A DNA stretch of 64,000 nucleotides from Euleptes europaea (taxonomy: Eukaryota > Chordata > Lepidosauria > Squamata > Sphaerodactylidae). The stretch covers positions 1,337,001-1,401,000 of the forward strand of contig NC_079323.1 in NCBI RefSeq assembly GCF_029931775.1. Direction: 5' to 3'. The notes beneath the pieces are model-generated. The model saw only the letters and a list, made by a program, of their open reading frames with translations. It searched no databases and was not told the DNA's origin. Below are positions 34,239 to 45,470 of the stretch, one piece after another; position 1 is the first letter of the stretch; each line of letters begins with the position of its first letter. A program made the translations under genes and the position numbers.

Positions 34239-35345
34239 TCAGTCGTCAGTTATGGAGTCCCCAGAGGAGTCTATTGGTAAATCTCCACCTCCAGCTGCTT
34301 CAGATGCCTTTTCTTCTTCTGTAGATTCTCTAGTTGGAACTTGCTTGGCTGATTTAGTAGGTTTTACCAGGTCTGCCTCATATCTTCTCAGAAACTGCTC
34401 CGCCTTATCCACTTCTGTATACTTGAACCTTCTTGCCTTGAAAGTAAAGGAGATACCCTGTGGGAATTCCCATCTGAATTGTATTCCACTAAGTCTTAAA
34501 CATTGAACAATCTCCATAAAATCTTTCCTTTTCTTCAATAGTCTTGCCGGTATTTCTTTCATCAATCTCAAAGGTTCATCTTCAATTTTTAATGGAGTCT
34601 TGTAGTGTGTGTTTAGTATCAAATCCCGATGACTCCTTGAAAATAGTTGAAGCAGACAATCCCTAGGTACCTTATTTCTGGTTGCATATGCAGAGTTGAT
34701 TCTATAGGCTGTCACAATCATCCCAGCAGTTACTTCTTCAGTTTCCTGTAAAAAGTCAGCCAGAAGGGTTGATAGGTATCCACGTAAATCCTTATTTTCC
34801 ACTTTTTCTTTCAGACCACGTATGCGCAGCGAAGATTCTTTTATCTTAAGTTCAATCATAGCCATCTGGTCTTGTTGTCTGTCGTCTCTTTCAGATGAGG
34901 ATGCTATTGCCATCTCAAGAGTGTCCACCTTCTTCTTAGTTTCTTTAATTTCCTGTGTATTTTTCTTAAGCTTGGTTTCCACTCTATCTTGCCTAATAGT
35001 CAGGGATGAAATTGTGTCTTGCAAGGTAGCTATTGCAGCAGAATTTTGAGATGTTGTTACTGTATTCTGGGATAACTCCTGCTTCATTTCTATAACATCC
35101 TGATGAGTCTTAGTTAAAAGTTCAAAGACAGAAGTCAGTGTAACTTCAGGTTTCACTTTAGGAGGCATCTTGGCACTAACAGATGTTGACGTAACTGGAG
35201 ATGTTGTCTGTTTGGCTGGAATTTGAGTTATTGAAGGTCTTCTCGGAGGCAATGGTACAGCCAACTTTACATCTTTAAGAATGTCTTTAGTATGTTTCTC
35301 TTTATCTCCCATTGGTAGACTGTAAAGACTGAAGGCTGAAGACAA
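34239..35345 (-). CDS. L1 ORF1: RNA-binding, trimerising protein
   Basis: 368 residues. A basic, proline- and threonine-rich N-terminus is followed by a long coiled coil (about 75-175, with LQDTISSL, TLEMAIASS and heptad hydrophobics). Then come an RRM-like domain (SLRIRGLKEKVENKDL, which matches the LRIxGLPE motif of L1 ORF1p) and the C-terminal domain (YKTPLKIEDEPLRLMKEIPA and QFRWEFPQGISFTF). A second Met at residue 12 (MGDKEKH) is an alternative start. The family forms trimers that coat L1 RNA. Confidence 0.93.
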   Translation of the reverse strand: MSSAFSLYSLPMGDKEKHTKDILKDVKLAVPLPPRRPSITQIPAKQTTSPVTSTSVSAKMPPKVKPEVTLTSVFELLTKTHQDVIEMKQELSQNTVTTSQNSAAIATLQDTISSLTIRQDRVETKLKKNTQEIKETKKKVDTLEMAIASSSERDDRQQDQMAMIELKIKESSLRIRGLKEKVENKDLRGYLSTLLADFLQETEEVTAGMIVTAYRINSAYATRNKVPRDCLLQLFSRSHRDLILNTHYKTPLKIEDEPLRLMKEIPARLLKKRKDFMEIVQCLRLSGIQFRWEFPQGISFTFKARRFKYTEVDKAEQFLRRYEADLVKPTKSAKQVPTRESTEEEKASEAAGGGDLPIDSSGDSITDD

Positions 35346-35985
35346 AACAGCTGGTACTTGTAATCCAAGGGAATAAAGGAGGATGGGGGGGGCAGAGATT
35401 TTCTTTTATCTCATTGCATAAAAATTATTTCAGATGGAAGAATCCATATCAGAGAAAACAATCACCATGACATCTCACTTGATATTATTCCATGTCACTT
35501 GATTGTTCTCCAACTCTTTGTTTTTACTTCCAAGTTCTTAGTTTGCTGAGAAACTTTTTAAAGTGCGTCACACAACTGGCAAAAAGCCAAAAGTCTCAAA
35601 GCCAAGCGTAACTGAACTATAGATTGTTCAAAATAAAGTCTTTGAAGGAAAATACTGCCACACACCCCAAATTAATTCATTAAATGTGAAAATTTATTTT
35701 TTTTAAAAAATTTAGAGGAAAGTCGGATCCCACCTCGCCTGCTTCTTGCTGCTCCTGAAGATGGCGCCGGCCATTCAGCGGAGCCCCGTCAGAGCGACCG
35801 CCGCCGATTTCAAGGCGGCTATCGCTCAAATGACGGGTCCGCCACCGGCACCCGAGTCTGCACCCCCTCTTACACCGAGGGGTGCCGTGCCGGATCTTTT
35901 AAGGGGCAATTACATGCCCCGCGGCAACGAGGCGGCAAGAGCGCGGCTTCGCGCTTGCGGCGGGGGGGCCGTCCGACCCGGAAGA
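35346..35985 (-). promoter_or_regulatory. L1 5' UTR and internal promoter
   Basis: The outer 240 bp (about 35745-35985) are very CpG-rich, as expected of an L1 internal promoter; the inner part is AT-rich. An antisense open frame lies in the CpG-rich part (35761-36003, +). Confidence 0.75.
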
Positions 35986-36000
35986 GCCTTTCGTACATCC
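35986..36000. repeat. Target-site duplication of the L1 (right)
   Basis: GCCTTTCGTACATCC, the exact partner of 30083-30097. Confidence 0.92.
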
Positions 36001-36213
36001 TGAAATGGATCCTTCAAACTATTTCTTCTCTGCTGGTGTTATTGTCTTTCAGTTGGAGGTGTGACTTGACCATTTTATTGTCTCTAGCAAGCAAGGCACT
36101 AGCATTTCCAAAATACTGGGCTGGGTCAGGCTTGACCCCCCCACCCCCCGCACCTGCCTGGTCTCAGCTGAGAGAGAGAGAAAACTTCCAAAACAAAAGG
36201 TTTAAGATTTTAG

Positions 36214-36655
36214 AATCACAGAATCAGAGTTGGAAGGGACCACCAGGGTCATCTAGTCCAACCCCCTGCACAATGCAGGAAATTCACAACTCCCTCCCAC
36301 ACCCCCAGTGATCCCTACTCCATACCCAGAAGTTGGCCAAGATACCCTCCCTCTCATCATCTGCTTAAGGTCATAGAATCAGCATGGCTGACAGATGGCC
36401 ATCTAGCCTCTGCTTAAAAACCTCCAGGGAAGGAGAGCCCACCACCTTCCAAGGAAGCCGGTTCCACTGAGGAACCGCTCTGTTAGAAAATTCTTCCTAA
36501 TGTCTAGATGGAAACTCTTCTGATTTAATTTCAACCCGTTGGTTCTGGTCCGACCTTCTGAAGCAATAGAAAACAACTCAACACATTCCTCTGTATGACA
36601 GCCCTTCAAGTACTTGAAGATGGTTATCATATCTCCTCTGTCTTTTCAGGTTTTG
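36214..36655 (-). repeat. CR1 LINE 3' end, antisense
   Basis: AATCAGAGTTGGAAGGGACC start; the minus strand reads MITIFKYLKGCHTEECVELF at the inner end. Confidence 0.88.
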
Positions 36656-36733
36656 TAGAGTCCAAACCACCAATGTACAATATATTTCTCCATATATGGA
36701 AACAGAAAATGCTCAAATCATGGAGCAGAATAT

Positions 36734-39080
36734 TCATAGAATCATAGAGTTGGAGGGGACCAATCTAACCTCTTCTTAAAAACCTCGAGGGAAAGAGAGC
36801 TTACCACCTCCCGAGGAAGCCTGTTCCACTGAGGAACCGCTCTGTTAGAAAATTCTTCCTAATGTCTAGACGGAAACTCTTTTGATTTAATTTCAACCCG
36901 TTGGTTCTGGTCCGACCTTCTTGAGCAACAGAAAACAACTTGGTACCCTCCTCTATATGACAGCCCTTCAAGTACTAGAACATAGTTATCATATCCCCTC
37001 TGTCTTCTCCTCTTCAGGCTAAACATACCCAGCTCCTTCAACCTTTCCTCATAGGACTTGGCCTCCAGACCCCTCACCATCTTTGTTGCCCTCCTCTGGA
37101 CACGTTCCAGCTTGTCTACATCTTTCTTAAATATGGTACCCAAAACTGAACACAGTACTCTAGTTGAGGTCTAACCAGAGCAGAGTAAAGCGATACCATC
37201 ACTTTGCGTGATCTGGACACTATACTTCTGTTGATGCAGCCCAAGACTGCATTTGCCTTTTTAGTTACAGCATCACACTGCTGACTCATGTTCAGTGTTT
37301 GGTCTACTAAGACCCCAAGATCCTTTTCACACACACTACTGCTCAAACAAGTCTCCCCCATCCTATAATTATGCATTTGATTTTTCCTACCTAAATGCAG
37401 AACTTTACATTTGTCTTTGCTGAAGTGCATTTTATTAGTTCTAACCCATTTCTCCAGCCTGTCAAGATCATCCTGCATCTTGGCTCTGTCTTCTACCGTA
37501 TTTGCTACCCCTCCCAATTTAGTATCATCTGCAAATTTAATAAGCATCCCCTCTATTCCTTCATCCAAATCATTTATAAAGATGTTGAACAAGACAGGGC
37601 CCAGCACAGATCCCTGAGGAACTCCACTAGTCACTTCTCTCCAATTGGACGAGGAACCATTAACTAGCACTCTTTGGGTACGATCTGTCAACCAGTTGCA
37701 GATCCATCTAACAATAATAGGATCTAACCCACATTTTCCCAATTTGTTGACTAGAATACTATGTGGAACCTTATCAAAAGCCTTACTGAAATCTAGATAA
37801 ACTATGTCTACAGCATTCCCCTGATCCAGCAAGGTAGTAACTTTCTCAAAAAAGGAGATAAGATTAGTCTGACATGACTTATTCTTGAGAAACCCATGCT
37901 GGCTCTTAGTGATCAGATCCATCCTTTCTAAATGCTCAAGGACGGACTGTTTGATGATTTGTTTGAACGCTTTTCCTGGTATAGAAGTCAAGCTGATGGG
38001 TCGGTAGTTACCCGGATCCTCCTTTTTCCCCTTCTTGAAGATGGGGACAACATTTGCCCGCCTCCAATCTTCTATCACCTCACCTGTTTGCCAAGACTTT
38101 TCAAAAATAATGGACAGAGGTTCCGAAATTACATCTGCAAGTTCTTTGAGTACCCTTGGGTGCAATTCATCTGGCCCAGAGGATTTTGTTTCATTTAAAG
38201 AAACCAGGTGTTTGTGCACTACCCCCATGCCAATTCTAGGCTGCAAATCCCTTCCCTCATCACATGTTCTGTTTATGTTGAGCACCACTTCCCTCACGAG
38301 AAAAAACTGAGGAAAAGTAGGAATTGAGGAGTTCTGCCCTCTCTTCATCTCCTGTTACAATTTCACTTTCCGATCCACAAGATGGACTTATCTTGTCCTT
38401 GTTCTTACTCTGTCCTTAGGAAAAAAAACCTTTTTTGTTGCGTTTAGCATCTCTCGCTAGCCTAGGTTCATACTGAGCTTTAGCTTTCCTAACACTCTCC
38501 CTACAAGCACTAGTTATTTGCTTATGTTCCTCTTTGGTTATAAGGCCCTCCTTCCACTTCCTAAATGAGTCTTTTTTATTTCTCAACTCTTTAAAAAGCT
38601 GTTTATGGAGCCACCCTGGCCTCTTTAGGCTCCTCCCATTTTTCCTTCTCATAGGAATGGTTTGGGATTGTGCTTTCAGTATTTTATTTTTAAGAAATGC
38701 CCAGCCTTCTTGAACTCCCTTCTCCTTAAGTATTTCTGACCATGGGATTCTACCTAGCATAAGTTTGTTAAAATTTGCCCTTTTGAAGTCCAACCTACAT
38801 GTCTGACTGTGTACAGGTTTTCCTCTCCCCAAGATTGTAAATTCCAAGAGTACGTGGTCACTACTACCCAGGGTGCCTACTACTTTAACCTCATCGACCA
38901 GTTCTTCCCTGTTGGTGAGAATCAAGTCTAAGATAGCAGACCCCCTTGTTTCCCTGTCCACCTTCTGGAATAGGAAGCTGTCAGCAAGACAAGTCAGGAA
39001 TTTATTGGATCTTGCATTTTTAGCAGCATTGGACTTCCAACAGATATCCAGGTAATTAAAATCTCCCATGACCACGTCCC
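36734..39080 (-). mobile_element. CR1 LINE, long 5'-truncated copy
   Basis: About 2.35 kb. On the minus strand it runs from late endonuclease (MVMGDFNYLDICWKSN and SSDHVLLEF, 38416-39075) into a long reverse transcriptase frame (37116-38348: [45 protein letters not shown]) and the ORF2 end (36859-37143), with a shortened 3' UTR. Three frames instead of one show that it is no longer functional, but the reverse transcriptase core is open for 410 residues, so it is not very old. Confidence 0.94.
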
Positions 39081-39181
39081 GTCTCTTTGAGAATTAGCCA
39101 GCTAGAACAGCAGTGCCTTAATGCAGACAGATAGCAATTGACCAGGAGGTTATAACCAAATTCTTTGTTGTTTTATTCCCA

Positions 39182-39480
39182 TGCCTTGACTTGGATGGCC
39201 CAGGATAGAATCATAGAGTTGGAAGGGGCCATCTAGTCCAGCCCCCTGCTCAATTCAATATCAGCCTAGAGCATCCCTGACAAGTACTTGTCCAGCCTCT
39301 GCTTAAAGACTGCCAGTGAGGGGGAGCTTACCACTTCCCTAGGTAGCTGATTCCAATGCTGAACAACTCTTAACTGTAAAGCTGGATCTTGTCAGATATC
39401 AGAAACGAAGCAGGCCCTTGTATGGGAGACCACCAAGGAAGTCCAGGGTTGTTATGCAGAGGCACAGTAGAATTCACTAC
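39182..39480 (+). repeat. 5S rRNA-headed SINE split by a CR1 tail
   Basis: The first piece (39182-39204, CTTGACTTGGATGGCCCAGG) and the second (39383-39480, CTGGATCTTGTCAGATATCAG to GTTGTTATGCAGAGGC) belong to one 5S-headed SINE. A CR1 tail (39205-39382, minus, AGAATCATAGAGTTGGAAGG) sits between them. Confidence 0.78.
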
Positions 39481-39908
39481 ATGATGGAAACCGACCTGGG
39501 GCTGTCGGAACTCAAACTCTGCCTTCTCAGCAAAGACATCAGTCACTTTGAGTTATGCAAATGCACAAGTTAGACATCCTTTCAATTTGCATGCTTTATG
39601 GGGCAAATGCCATGGTGGGTTTTTCTACAAAGCTTGTTTCCTTCCTTCCTTCCTTGCAAGGACAGGTGGGGTCAGTGGTCTCGTTTTAACATTTAGCCTT
39701 CCTGTGAAAGTTAAAATGAAACAGAAAATCTTGACGGTGGCCCACACGAAACCACAGAGGGGCCACCAAGTTCCCCTTTGTCTTGCTTACTAGAATTGGG
39801 TGGTTCTTGAAGCCACAGCTTCGTTGGCAACTCAAGTCAGGCCCAAATAAAGTCACGGCTCTTGCAAAGAGCCCACCATAGATTGTCCTCCAGCCTTTGC
39901 TTGCAGAA
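39481..39908. other. Intergenic DNA without recognised features
   Basis: Short CCTT run near 39641; otherwise nothing. Confidence 0.45.
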
Positions 39909-39909
39909 G

Positions 39910-40566
39910 AATCATAGAATCATAGAGTTGGAAGGGACCGCCAGGGTCATCTAGTCCTACCCTCTGCACAATGCAGGAAATTCACAACTACCTCCCCCCC
40001 ACACCCCCAGTGACCCCTGCTCCACACCCAGAAGACGGCCAAGGTGCCCTCCCTCATCATCTGCCTAAGGCCATAAAATCAACACTGCTGACAGATGGCC
40101 ATCTAGCCTCTGTTTAAAAACCTCCTGGGAAGGAAAGCTCATCACCTCCGGAGGAAGCCTGTTCCACTGAGGAACCGCTCTAGCTGTTAGAAAGTTCTTC
40201 CTAATGTCTAGATGGAAACTTTTGATTTAATTTCAACCTGTTGGTTCTGGTCCGACCTTCTGGGGCAACACAAAACAACTCAGCACCCTCCTCTCTATGA
40301 CAGCCCTTCAAGTACTTGAAGAAGCCCTTCAAGTACTCCTTCAGTGTTACTCCTCTGAAGATGCCTGCCACAGCTGCTGGCGAAACGTCAGGAAAGAAAA
40401 TACCAAGACCACGGTCACACAGCCCGGATAACCTACAAGAACCAATGAACTCTGACCTTGAAAGCCTTCGACAATATTTACTTGAAGATGGTTCTCATAT
40501 CCCCTCTCAGTCTTCTCCTCTTCAGGTTAAACATACCCAGCTCCTTCAACCTTTCCTCATAGGAAA
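39910..40566 (-). repeat. CR1 LINE 3' end with a 150-bp foreign insert
   Basis: CR1 at 39910-40325 resumes at about 40482-40566 (GATGGTTCTCATATCCCCTC). Between them lies another repeat with GCCACAGCTGCTGGCGAAACG and ACACAGCCCGGATAACC. I know this motif as a common vertebrate interspersed sequence but cannot name its class. Confidence 0.78.
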
Positions 40567-40584
40567 GAGTTAGCATGCAGAAGA

Positions 40585-41325
40585 TCTCTGGGTTAGCAGA
40601 AAGGCAGACTGAGGACTTGAGATCTCTCCTGTCTTGGGTGGGGTGACCCTCCCCTTGGAAAGCCAGGCTGGCAGCTTAGGAGTGCTACTCGACACAGTGG
40701 TCACCTTAGAAAACCAGGTGGCTGCGATAGTTTGGAGTGCTTTTGCCCGGCTTTGGCTGATGCACCAACTGCATCTGTTCCTGGTTCAGTCACATCTAGC
40801 CACAGTGATTCATGCCTTAGTTACAGCTAGACTGGGCTATTGCAATGCACTCTGCTTGGGGCTACCCTTGAAGAGTGTTCGGAGGCTGCAGCTAGCGCAG
40901 AATGCTGTGGCTAGACTGCTCGTTGGGCCAGCTATCGGCCGGATGTGACCCCGATATTACAGCAGTTACACTGGCTGCTGATCCACTCCAGAGCCCAATT
41001 CAAGAGGTTGGTTTTGACCTTTAAAACCCTACGTGACTTAGGACGACGTAATCTGAAGGGCCATCTTCTCCTATGCATTCCTGCCCAGGAACTAAGATCA
41101 TAGGGAGAGGCTGTCTTGACTGTCCCACTAATCAAAGAAGCCCATCTGTTGGGCACACAAGAAAGGGCCTTTTCAGTGGCAGCCCCACGATTACGGAACA
41201 ACCTTCCCAGGGAGGTGCACCTGGCCCCCTGTTGATCATCAGGAGGCAGTTGAAGACAATTTTATTTAGGACCACATTTGACTAATTTAGATTTTATTGG
41301 TAGTCCTAATTGGAGATTTTAAATT
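40585..41325 (+). mobile_element. L2 LINE, 3' part of ORF2 and 3' UTR
   Basis: Contains the C-terminal L2 ORF2 region: LGVLLDTVVTLENQVAAI, LATVIHALVTARLGYCNAL, RRLQLAQNAVARLL, then RKGLFSGSPTI and a final QLKTILFRTTFD. It has a frame change and is non-functional. Confidence 0.88.
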
Positions 41326-41518
41326 GTGGGCTGAGAGAACTGTGACTAGCCCAAGGTCACCCGGCTGGCTTCATGTGGAGGAGTGGGGAAACAAATCCAG
41401 CTCACCAGATCAGCCTCCGCCGCTCATGCGGAGGAGTGGGGGAATCAAACCCGGTTCTCCAGATCAGAGTCCACTGCTCTAAACCGCCGCTCGTAACCAC
41501 TACACCATGCCAGTTCCA
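41326..41518 (-). repeat. tRNA-derived SINE, second family, antisense fragment
   Basis: TAGCCCAAGGTCACCCGGC, two inverted heads and AACCACTACACCATGCCAG. Confidence 0.83.
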
Positions 41519-42546
41519 CGCCCCACCTGGTCACTGGCAGCCCAGATTATTGACAGCCTACCTCCCTGCTTTGCATATGAAGAAAGAAACATGCATGATA
41601 AGAACTGGCGTACCCTCCCCCTGAGTCAGAACAAAAACCACCAGGCTGAGTCTTGGGTTTCCACTGCGTCCCGACACAGTCTCCAGGGTTTCACGGGAGG
41701 GCATTGGGTGGGGCTGGGGCCGTGGCATTTGAAGGAACGCTGAGCTCATTCGGTTTATCGATTCAGATTGCCAAATCAGAGGTTTCAGCGAGTGTTCCCA
41801 GCAGTGCCGTGGGGAGCTAGGAACTGAAAGGGCAACCAACCCTCTCCAGGGACAGGCTGTCCCTTCCTTGAGAAAGGGGAAATTCTTGAAGGATAAGATT
41901 TCTTAGAAAGACGGAGCATGAAGGGATGTCCGGTGCCTTCTTCATTATCTGTTCATTGACAAATTGCTGTTGCGGAGGCACAGATTGGCTGTGCTGGTAC
42001 CGCACCTGCAAACTCTGCAGTTGCCACCTTTGGGTCAATTGTACAAAGTTCTCCGCAAGCTGCGACTGGGGAGAAAGCGAACTTCAGCAGGGCTCTGCTC
42101 TATCCGAGATTAGACAAAGAAGCCAAGATCTAGAGCTGCAACATTTGAGTTTTGCCAGTAAATACTGTTATATAGAGCTTAAACACTTTTTTACCAGCAA
42201 ATTATCTGGAAAATCTTGTAATCCCAAAAACAAAAACAGCTTTCATTCAGGCATGGTTTAATGTTCTGCTTTCTGAGCTGCTAAAAGGGAGGTATCAAAA
42301 AAACCCATATTTGGAGCGGAATTGCCCATGAGGAATCAAGAAGTGGAATCAGTAGGGTGTGTCTTTTATGCTGTCCTTTTTCTAAGGAATTGTGTGACAA
42401 GCTGCTTTTGCCCATTTTATAAACATTCCCAGGAAGAGCTGGAAAATCTTGCCTTATTTTTTTTTAGCAGATAAAAACAGACAGATCATGGAGCAGGTTG
42501 CTCAGTAGCAAAATCCATTTGTGCTTCATTGGAGAAGTAGTTATGT
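41519..42546. other. Intergenic DNA without recognised features
   Basis: About 1 kb with no repeat, exon or RNA gene that I can support. Confidence 0.45.
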
Positions 42547-42554
42547 CTGATTGT

Positions 42555-42765
42555 TAGGGTTGCCAACCTCCAGGTGGCGGCTGCAGATCACTTGCAATTA
42601 CAACTGAACTCCAGGTGACAGAGATCAGTTCACCTAGAGAAAATAGCTGCTTTGGCAATTGGACTCTATGTCATTGGAGTCCCTCCCCTCCCCAAACCCC
42701 ACCCTCCTCAGGCTCCAAACCCCAAAAACATCCCGCCAGTGGCAAAGAGGGACCTGGCAACCCTA
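42555..42765 (+). mobile_element. hAT-type MITE with 8-bp TSD
   Basis: 211 bp with perfect 11-bp inverted ends TAGGGTTGCCA and TGGCAACCCTA, flanked by CTGATTGT at 42547-42554 and 42766-42773. The 8-bp duplication and TAGGG ends place it in the hAT superfamily. Non-coding. Confidence 0.93.
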
Positions 42766-42773
42766 CTGATTGT

Positions 42774-43163
42774 ATTAAACTGTAATTATTTACTTGGGAT
42801 TTTTAGCATTTGTAAACCATGTGATCAGGAATTATTGAAATTTGTCTATATTTTAGTTAAGTTGTTGACTGTGATAACAAATACAATACAGTGGACTTCT
42901 GGCTATGCACAGCACTGATTGGCTGGGGCCAGGGATGTCACAAACTCAGCTTCCCCTATCCCTGGAGCAGTTTGTCACTTGTGTTGAAATGTGTTCAGTT
43001 TTTCACAAGGGAGGAATGTACAGTTAACAAAATAATTGCAAATACAAAAACACAAGTGGACCTCTTGCTGAAGCCTGTGACTCTGGTGAGACTGAATGAC
43101 TGAGTCCCTGGCCACGGAGTCCATCAGAAGCCCCGCTCCACCTTGCAGGCAATCCGGACCGGC
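42774..43163. other. Spacer between two MITEs
   Basis: Nothing recognised. Confidence 0.45.
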
Positions 43164-43171
43164 AGTCATGA

Positions 43172-43382
43172 TAGGTTTGCCAACCTCCAGGTGGCGTCTG
43201 GAGATCTCCCACTATTACAGCTGACCTCCAGGTGATAAGAGATCAGTTCACCTGGAGAAAATGGCCGCTTTGGAAGGTGGACTCTATGGCATTTAAGTCC
43301 CTCCCCTCTCCAAACCCCGCCTTCCTCAGGCTCCACCCCCCAAAATCTCCAGGTATTTCCCAGCTCAACGCTGGCAACCTTA
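43172..43382 (+). mobile_element. hAT-type MITE with 8-bp TSD
   Basis: 211 bp, same family and direction as 42555-42765; ends TAGGTTTGCCA and TGGCAACCTTA. Perfect TSD AGTCATGA at 43164-43171 and 43383-43390. Confidence 0.93.
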
Positions 43383-44447
43383 AGTCATGAACACACCAGG
43401 AGAAATTGCCCCTCAGGAGCCAACCAGAAGAAAGTCTTTCCCAAAGCAGGAGGAAGGGGCAGCAAAGATAGCAGTTAAGGAGCAACTAATAAAGAAATGT
43501 TATATATTATTGCTAGGAGGCACAAGAAGTGAAATGTGGTTAATTGATTTTGGAGCTAGTTCGCATATGTGTGGTGGTGATCGGATTTTTTTTTAAATGC
43601 TAGATGAACAAAATCAAGAAAAATTAAATGTTGCAGATGGAAATGCCGTCTAGGCGGAGGGTGTGGGCTCTGGGGCAATAAAATGCATGCTTCCCAGCAG
43701 TGAAACCCAAGAGGTCCTTGTTACTAATTGCTTCTTTGTGCCAAAGCTAGAGAATAACCTTATCTCTGTAAGAACAGATGTTTTATCAGACAGAGAGGCA
43801 AATTAATCGCAACTGGGATTGTGAACCTTGATTTGTCCTCTCTTGAAGCTTTTATGCAGAAAGCAAACTTTGCAAAGCAATGCAATTCCAGAAGTTGCTC
43901 AGGGTTGGGGCACTGGGCGTTGGGGCACAGGGACAAAGGATGTAATTATTCAGCTTGAGAACCAGAATGTAACTAAACGCATGCAAATGAGCGAATGTGC
44001 TGATGAAGAGAAGTGTGCTGCCTGCTGCCTCAAAGTGAAGGGTACCTGGCCTAGATTTAACAAGCAGTGTGGCAGAAACCAAACACAATTTCCCCTAGAG
44101 CTGATAACCCAGTGATATTTGTGGGCCCATCAAAACTCAACCCCCTAGTGGGAATATATATGTGCTGACCTTTATTGATGACTACTTAAGATACACTGTG
44201 ACCTAGCTAATTAAAGAGAAAAGTAAAGTGCTGGAAAAATGTAAAGCCTATTTGGCTATGTTCAGTAACAGATTCCAAAGAAAGCCACTAGCAATCTGCA
44301 CTGATAATGGAAGGGAATACATGGAACATGAGATGAGGAATTATTTGACTGAGCAGGGAATAGAGCATCAGCTTACAGTCCCATACACTCCAAAGCAAAA
44401 TGGTGTAGTAGAAAGGAAAAACCTCACTTTCACTGAAGTGTCTAGAT

Positions 44448-44734
44448 CACTGGTTCCCAATCAGGGGTCCGTGGACCCCCAGGGGTCCGCGAGAACTAAA
44501 TTAAGGTCCGTGAAACAAAGTTATAAACCCATAATAAATTAATATTTTCAATTAAAACTTCTCTATTATAAATATATATATATTCAAATATTATTCTAAG
44601 TTTAATGTTTAACTAACAGTTATGATTAAAGTTTATTTTCAAATTCTCGGAATTTTTATTTTGAACCTTGGGGTCCCTGCACCGAACAAAAAAGTCCTAG
44701 TGGTCCCTGGTCAAAAAAAGGTTGGGAACCACTG
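44448..44734. mobile_element. hAT-type non-autonomous element inside the copia fossil
   Basis: 287 bp with ends CACTGGTTCCCAA and TTGGGAACCACTG (12 of 13 inverted) and a perfect 8-bp TSD GTCTAGAT at 44440-44447 and 44735-44742. A different hAT family from the TAGGG MITEs. AT-rich inside. Confidence 0.92.
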
Positions 44735-44924
44735 GTCTAGATGTACGCTCCTTGAGGCAGAGCTACCCGACAAGAACTGGGGAAAAGCAATCAACTCTGC
44801 TGCCTACCTGCAGGTCCTAAGTAGTATACCATTTGGACTGGGGTATGGCACAAGTGTAAGTATAAGGATGTATACAACTAAGCTCATTCATACTGTAATA
44901 TTCCCCATACTTGTGACAGCAGGA

Positions 44925-45322
44925 CAATGAAGAAAGCTGACAGGAAGTTGATTCCTTTGAAATGGGGTGTTGGAAGAAAGTTTTATGGATACCGTGGACC
45001 GCCAAAAAGAAAAATCAGTAGGTTCTAGATCAAATCAAGCCTGAACTCTCCCTAGAAGCCAAAATGACTAAACTGAGGCTATCATGCTTTGGTCACATTA
45101 TGAGAAGACAGGAGTCACTGGAAAAGACAAGCACGGTAGGAAAAGCTGAAGACAGTAGGAAAAGAGGAAGACCCAACAAGAGATGGATTGACTCAGTAAA
45201 GGAAGCCACATCCCACAGTTTATAAGACCTGAGCAAGGCTGTTGACGACAGGATGTTTTGGAGGACACTGATTCATAGGGTCGCCATGGGTCGGAAGCGA
45301 CTTGACAACACTTAACACACAC
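44925..45322 (+). repeat. BovB (RTE) LINE 3' end
   Basis: Contains the BovB ORF end (TKLRLSCFGHIMRRQESLEK) and the tail GGGTCGCCATGGGTCGGAAG followed by CACACAC. Confidence 0.87.
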
Positions 45323-45470
45323 ACGGGCACAAACCCAGCCTGAATCACCTAAGACTGTTTGGATCCAAAGCCTACACTTACATTCCTAAAGAAAAGCAGA
45401 CCAAGATGGATCTTAGAGCAGGAGAAGGCACTGTTGTCAGCTACGCACTGGGATGTCTCCAGGCTGGGAA

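Larger units (their letters stand above)
30098..35985 (-). mobile_element. Full-length L1 LINE with both ORFs open
   Basis: About 5.9 kb on the minus strand. The order from its 5' end is a GC-rich, CpG-rich 5' UTR (35346-35985), ORF1 (34239-35345), an 81-bp spacer, ORF2 (30390-34157), a 290-bp AT-rich 3' UTR with an AATAAA (30119-30124 on the minus strand) and an A-rich tail at 30098. Perfect 15-bp duplications (GCCTTTCGTACATCC) flank it. Intact ORFs and duplications point to a recent insertion that may still be retrotransposition-competent. The host site is a CR1-type tail. Of the LINEs here it is the only one that is not truncated. Confidence 0.95.
43391..45470 (+). mobile_element. Ty1/copia LTR retrotransposon fossil, internal part
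   Basis: Remnant of a copia-type pol region. Its parts in order are a protease-like stretch (about 43530-43600), integrase core (about 44110-44440), a further integrase piece (about 44740-44920) and a post-integrase piece (about 45330-45450). It is broken many times and no flanking LTRs were recognised, so it is an old, dead copy. A hAT element (44448-44734) and a BovB piece (about 44925-45322) lie within it, both younger than it. The boundaries are approximate. Confidence 0.8.
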
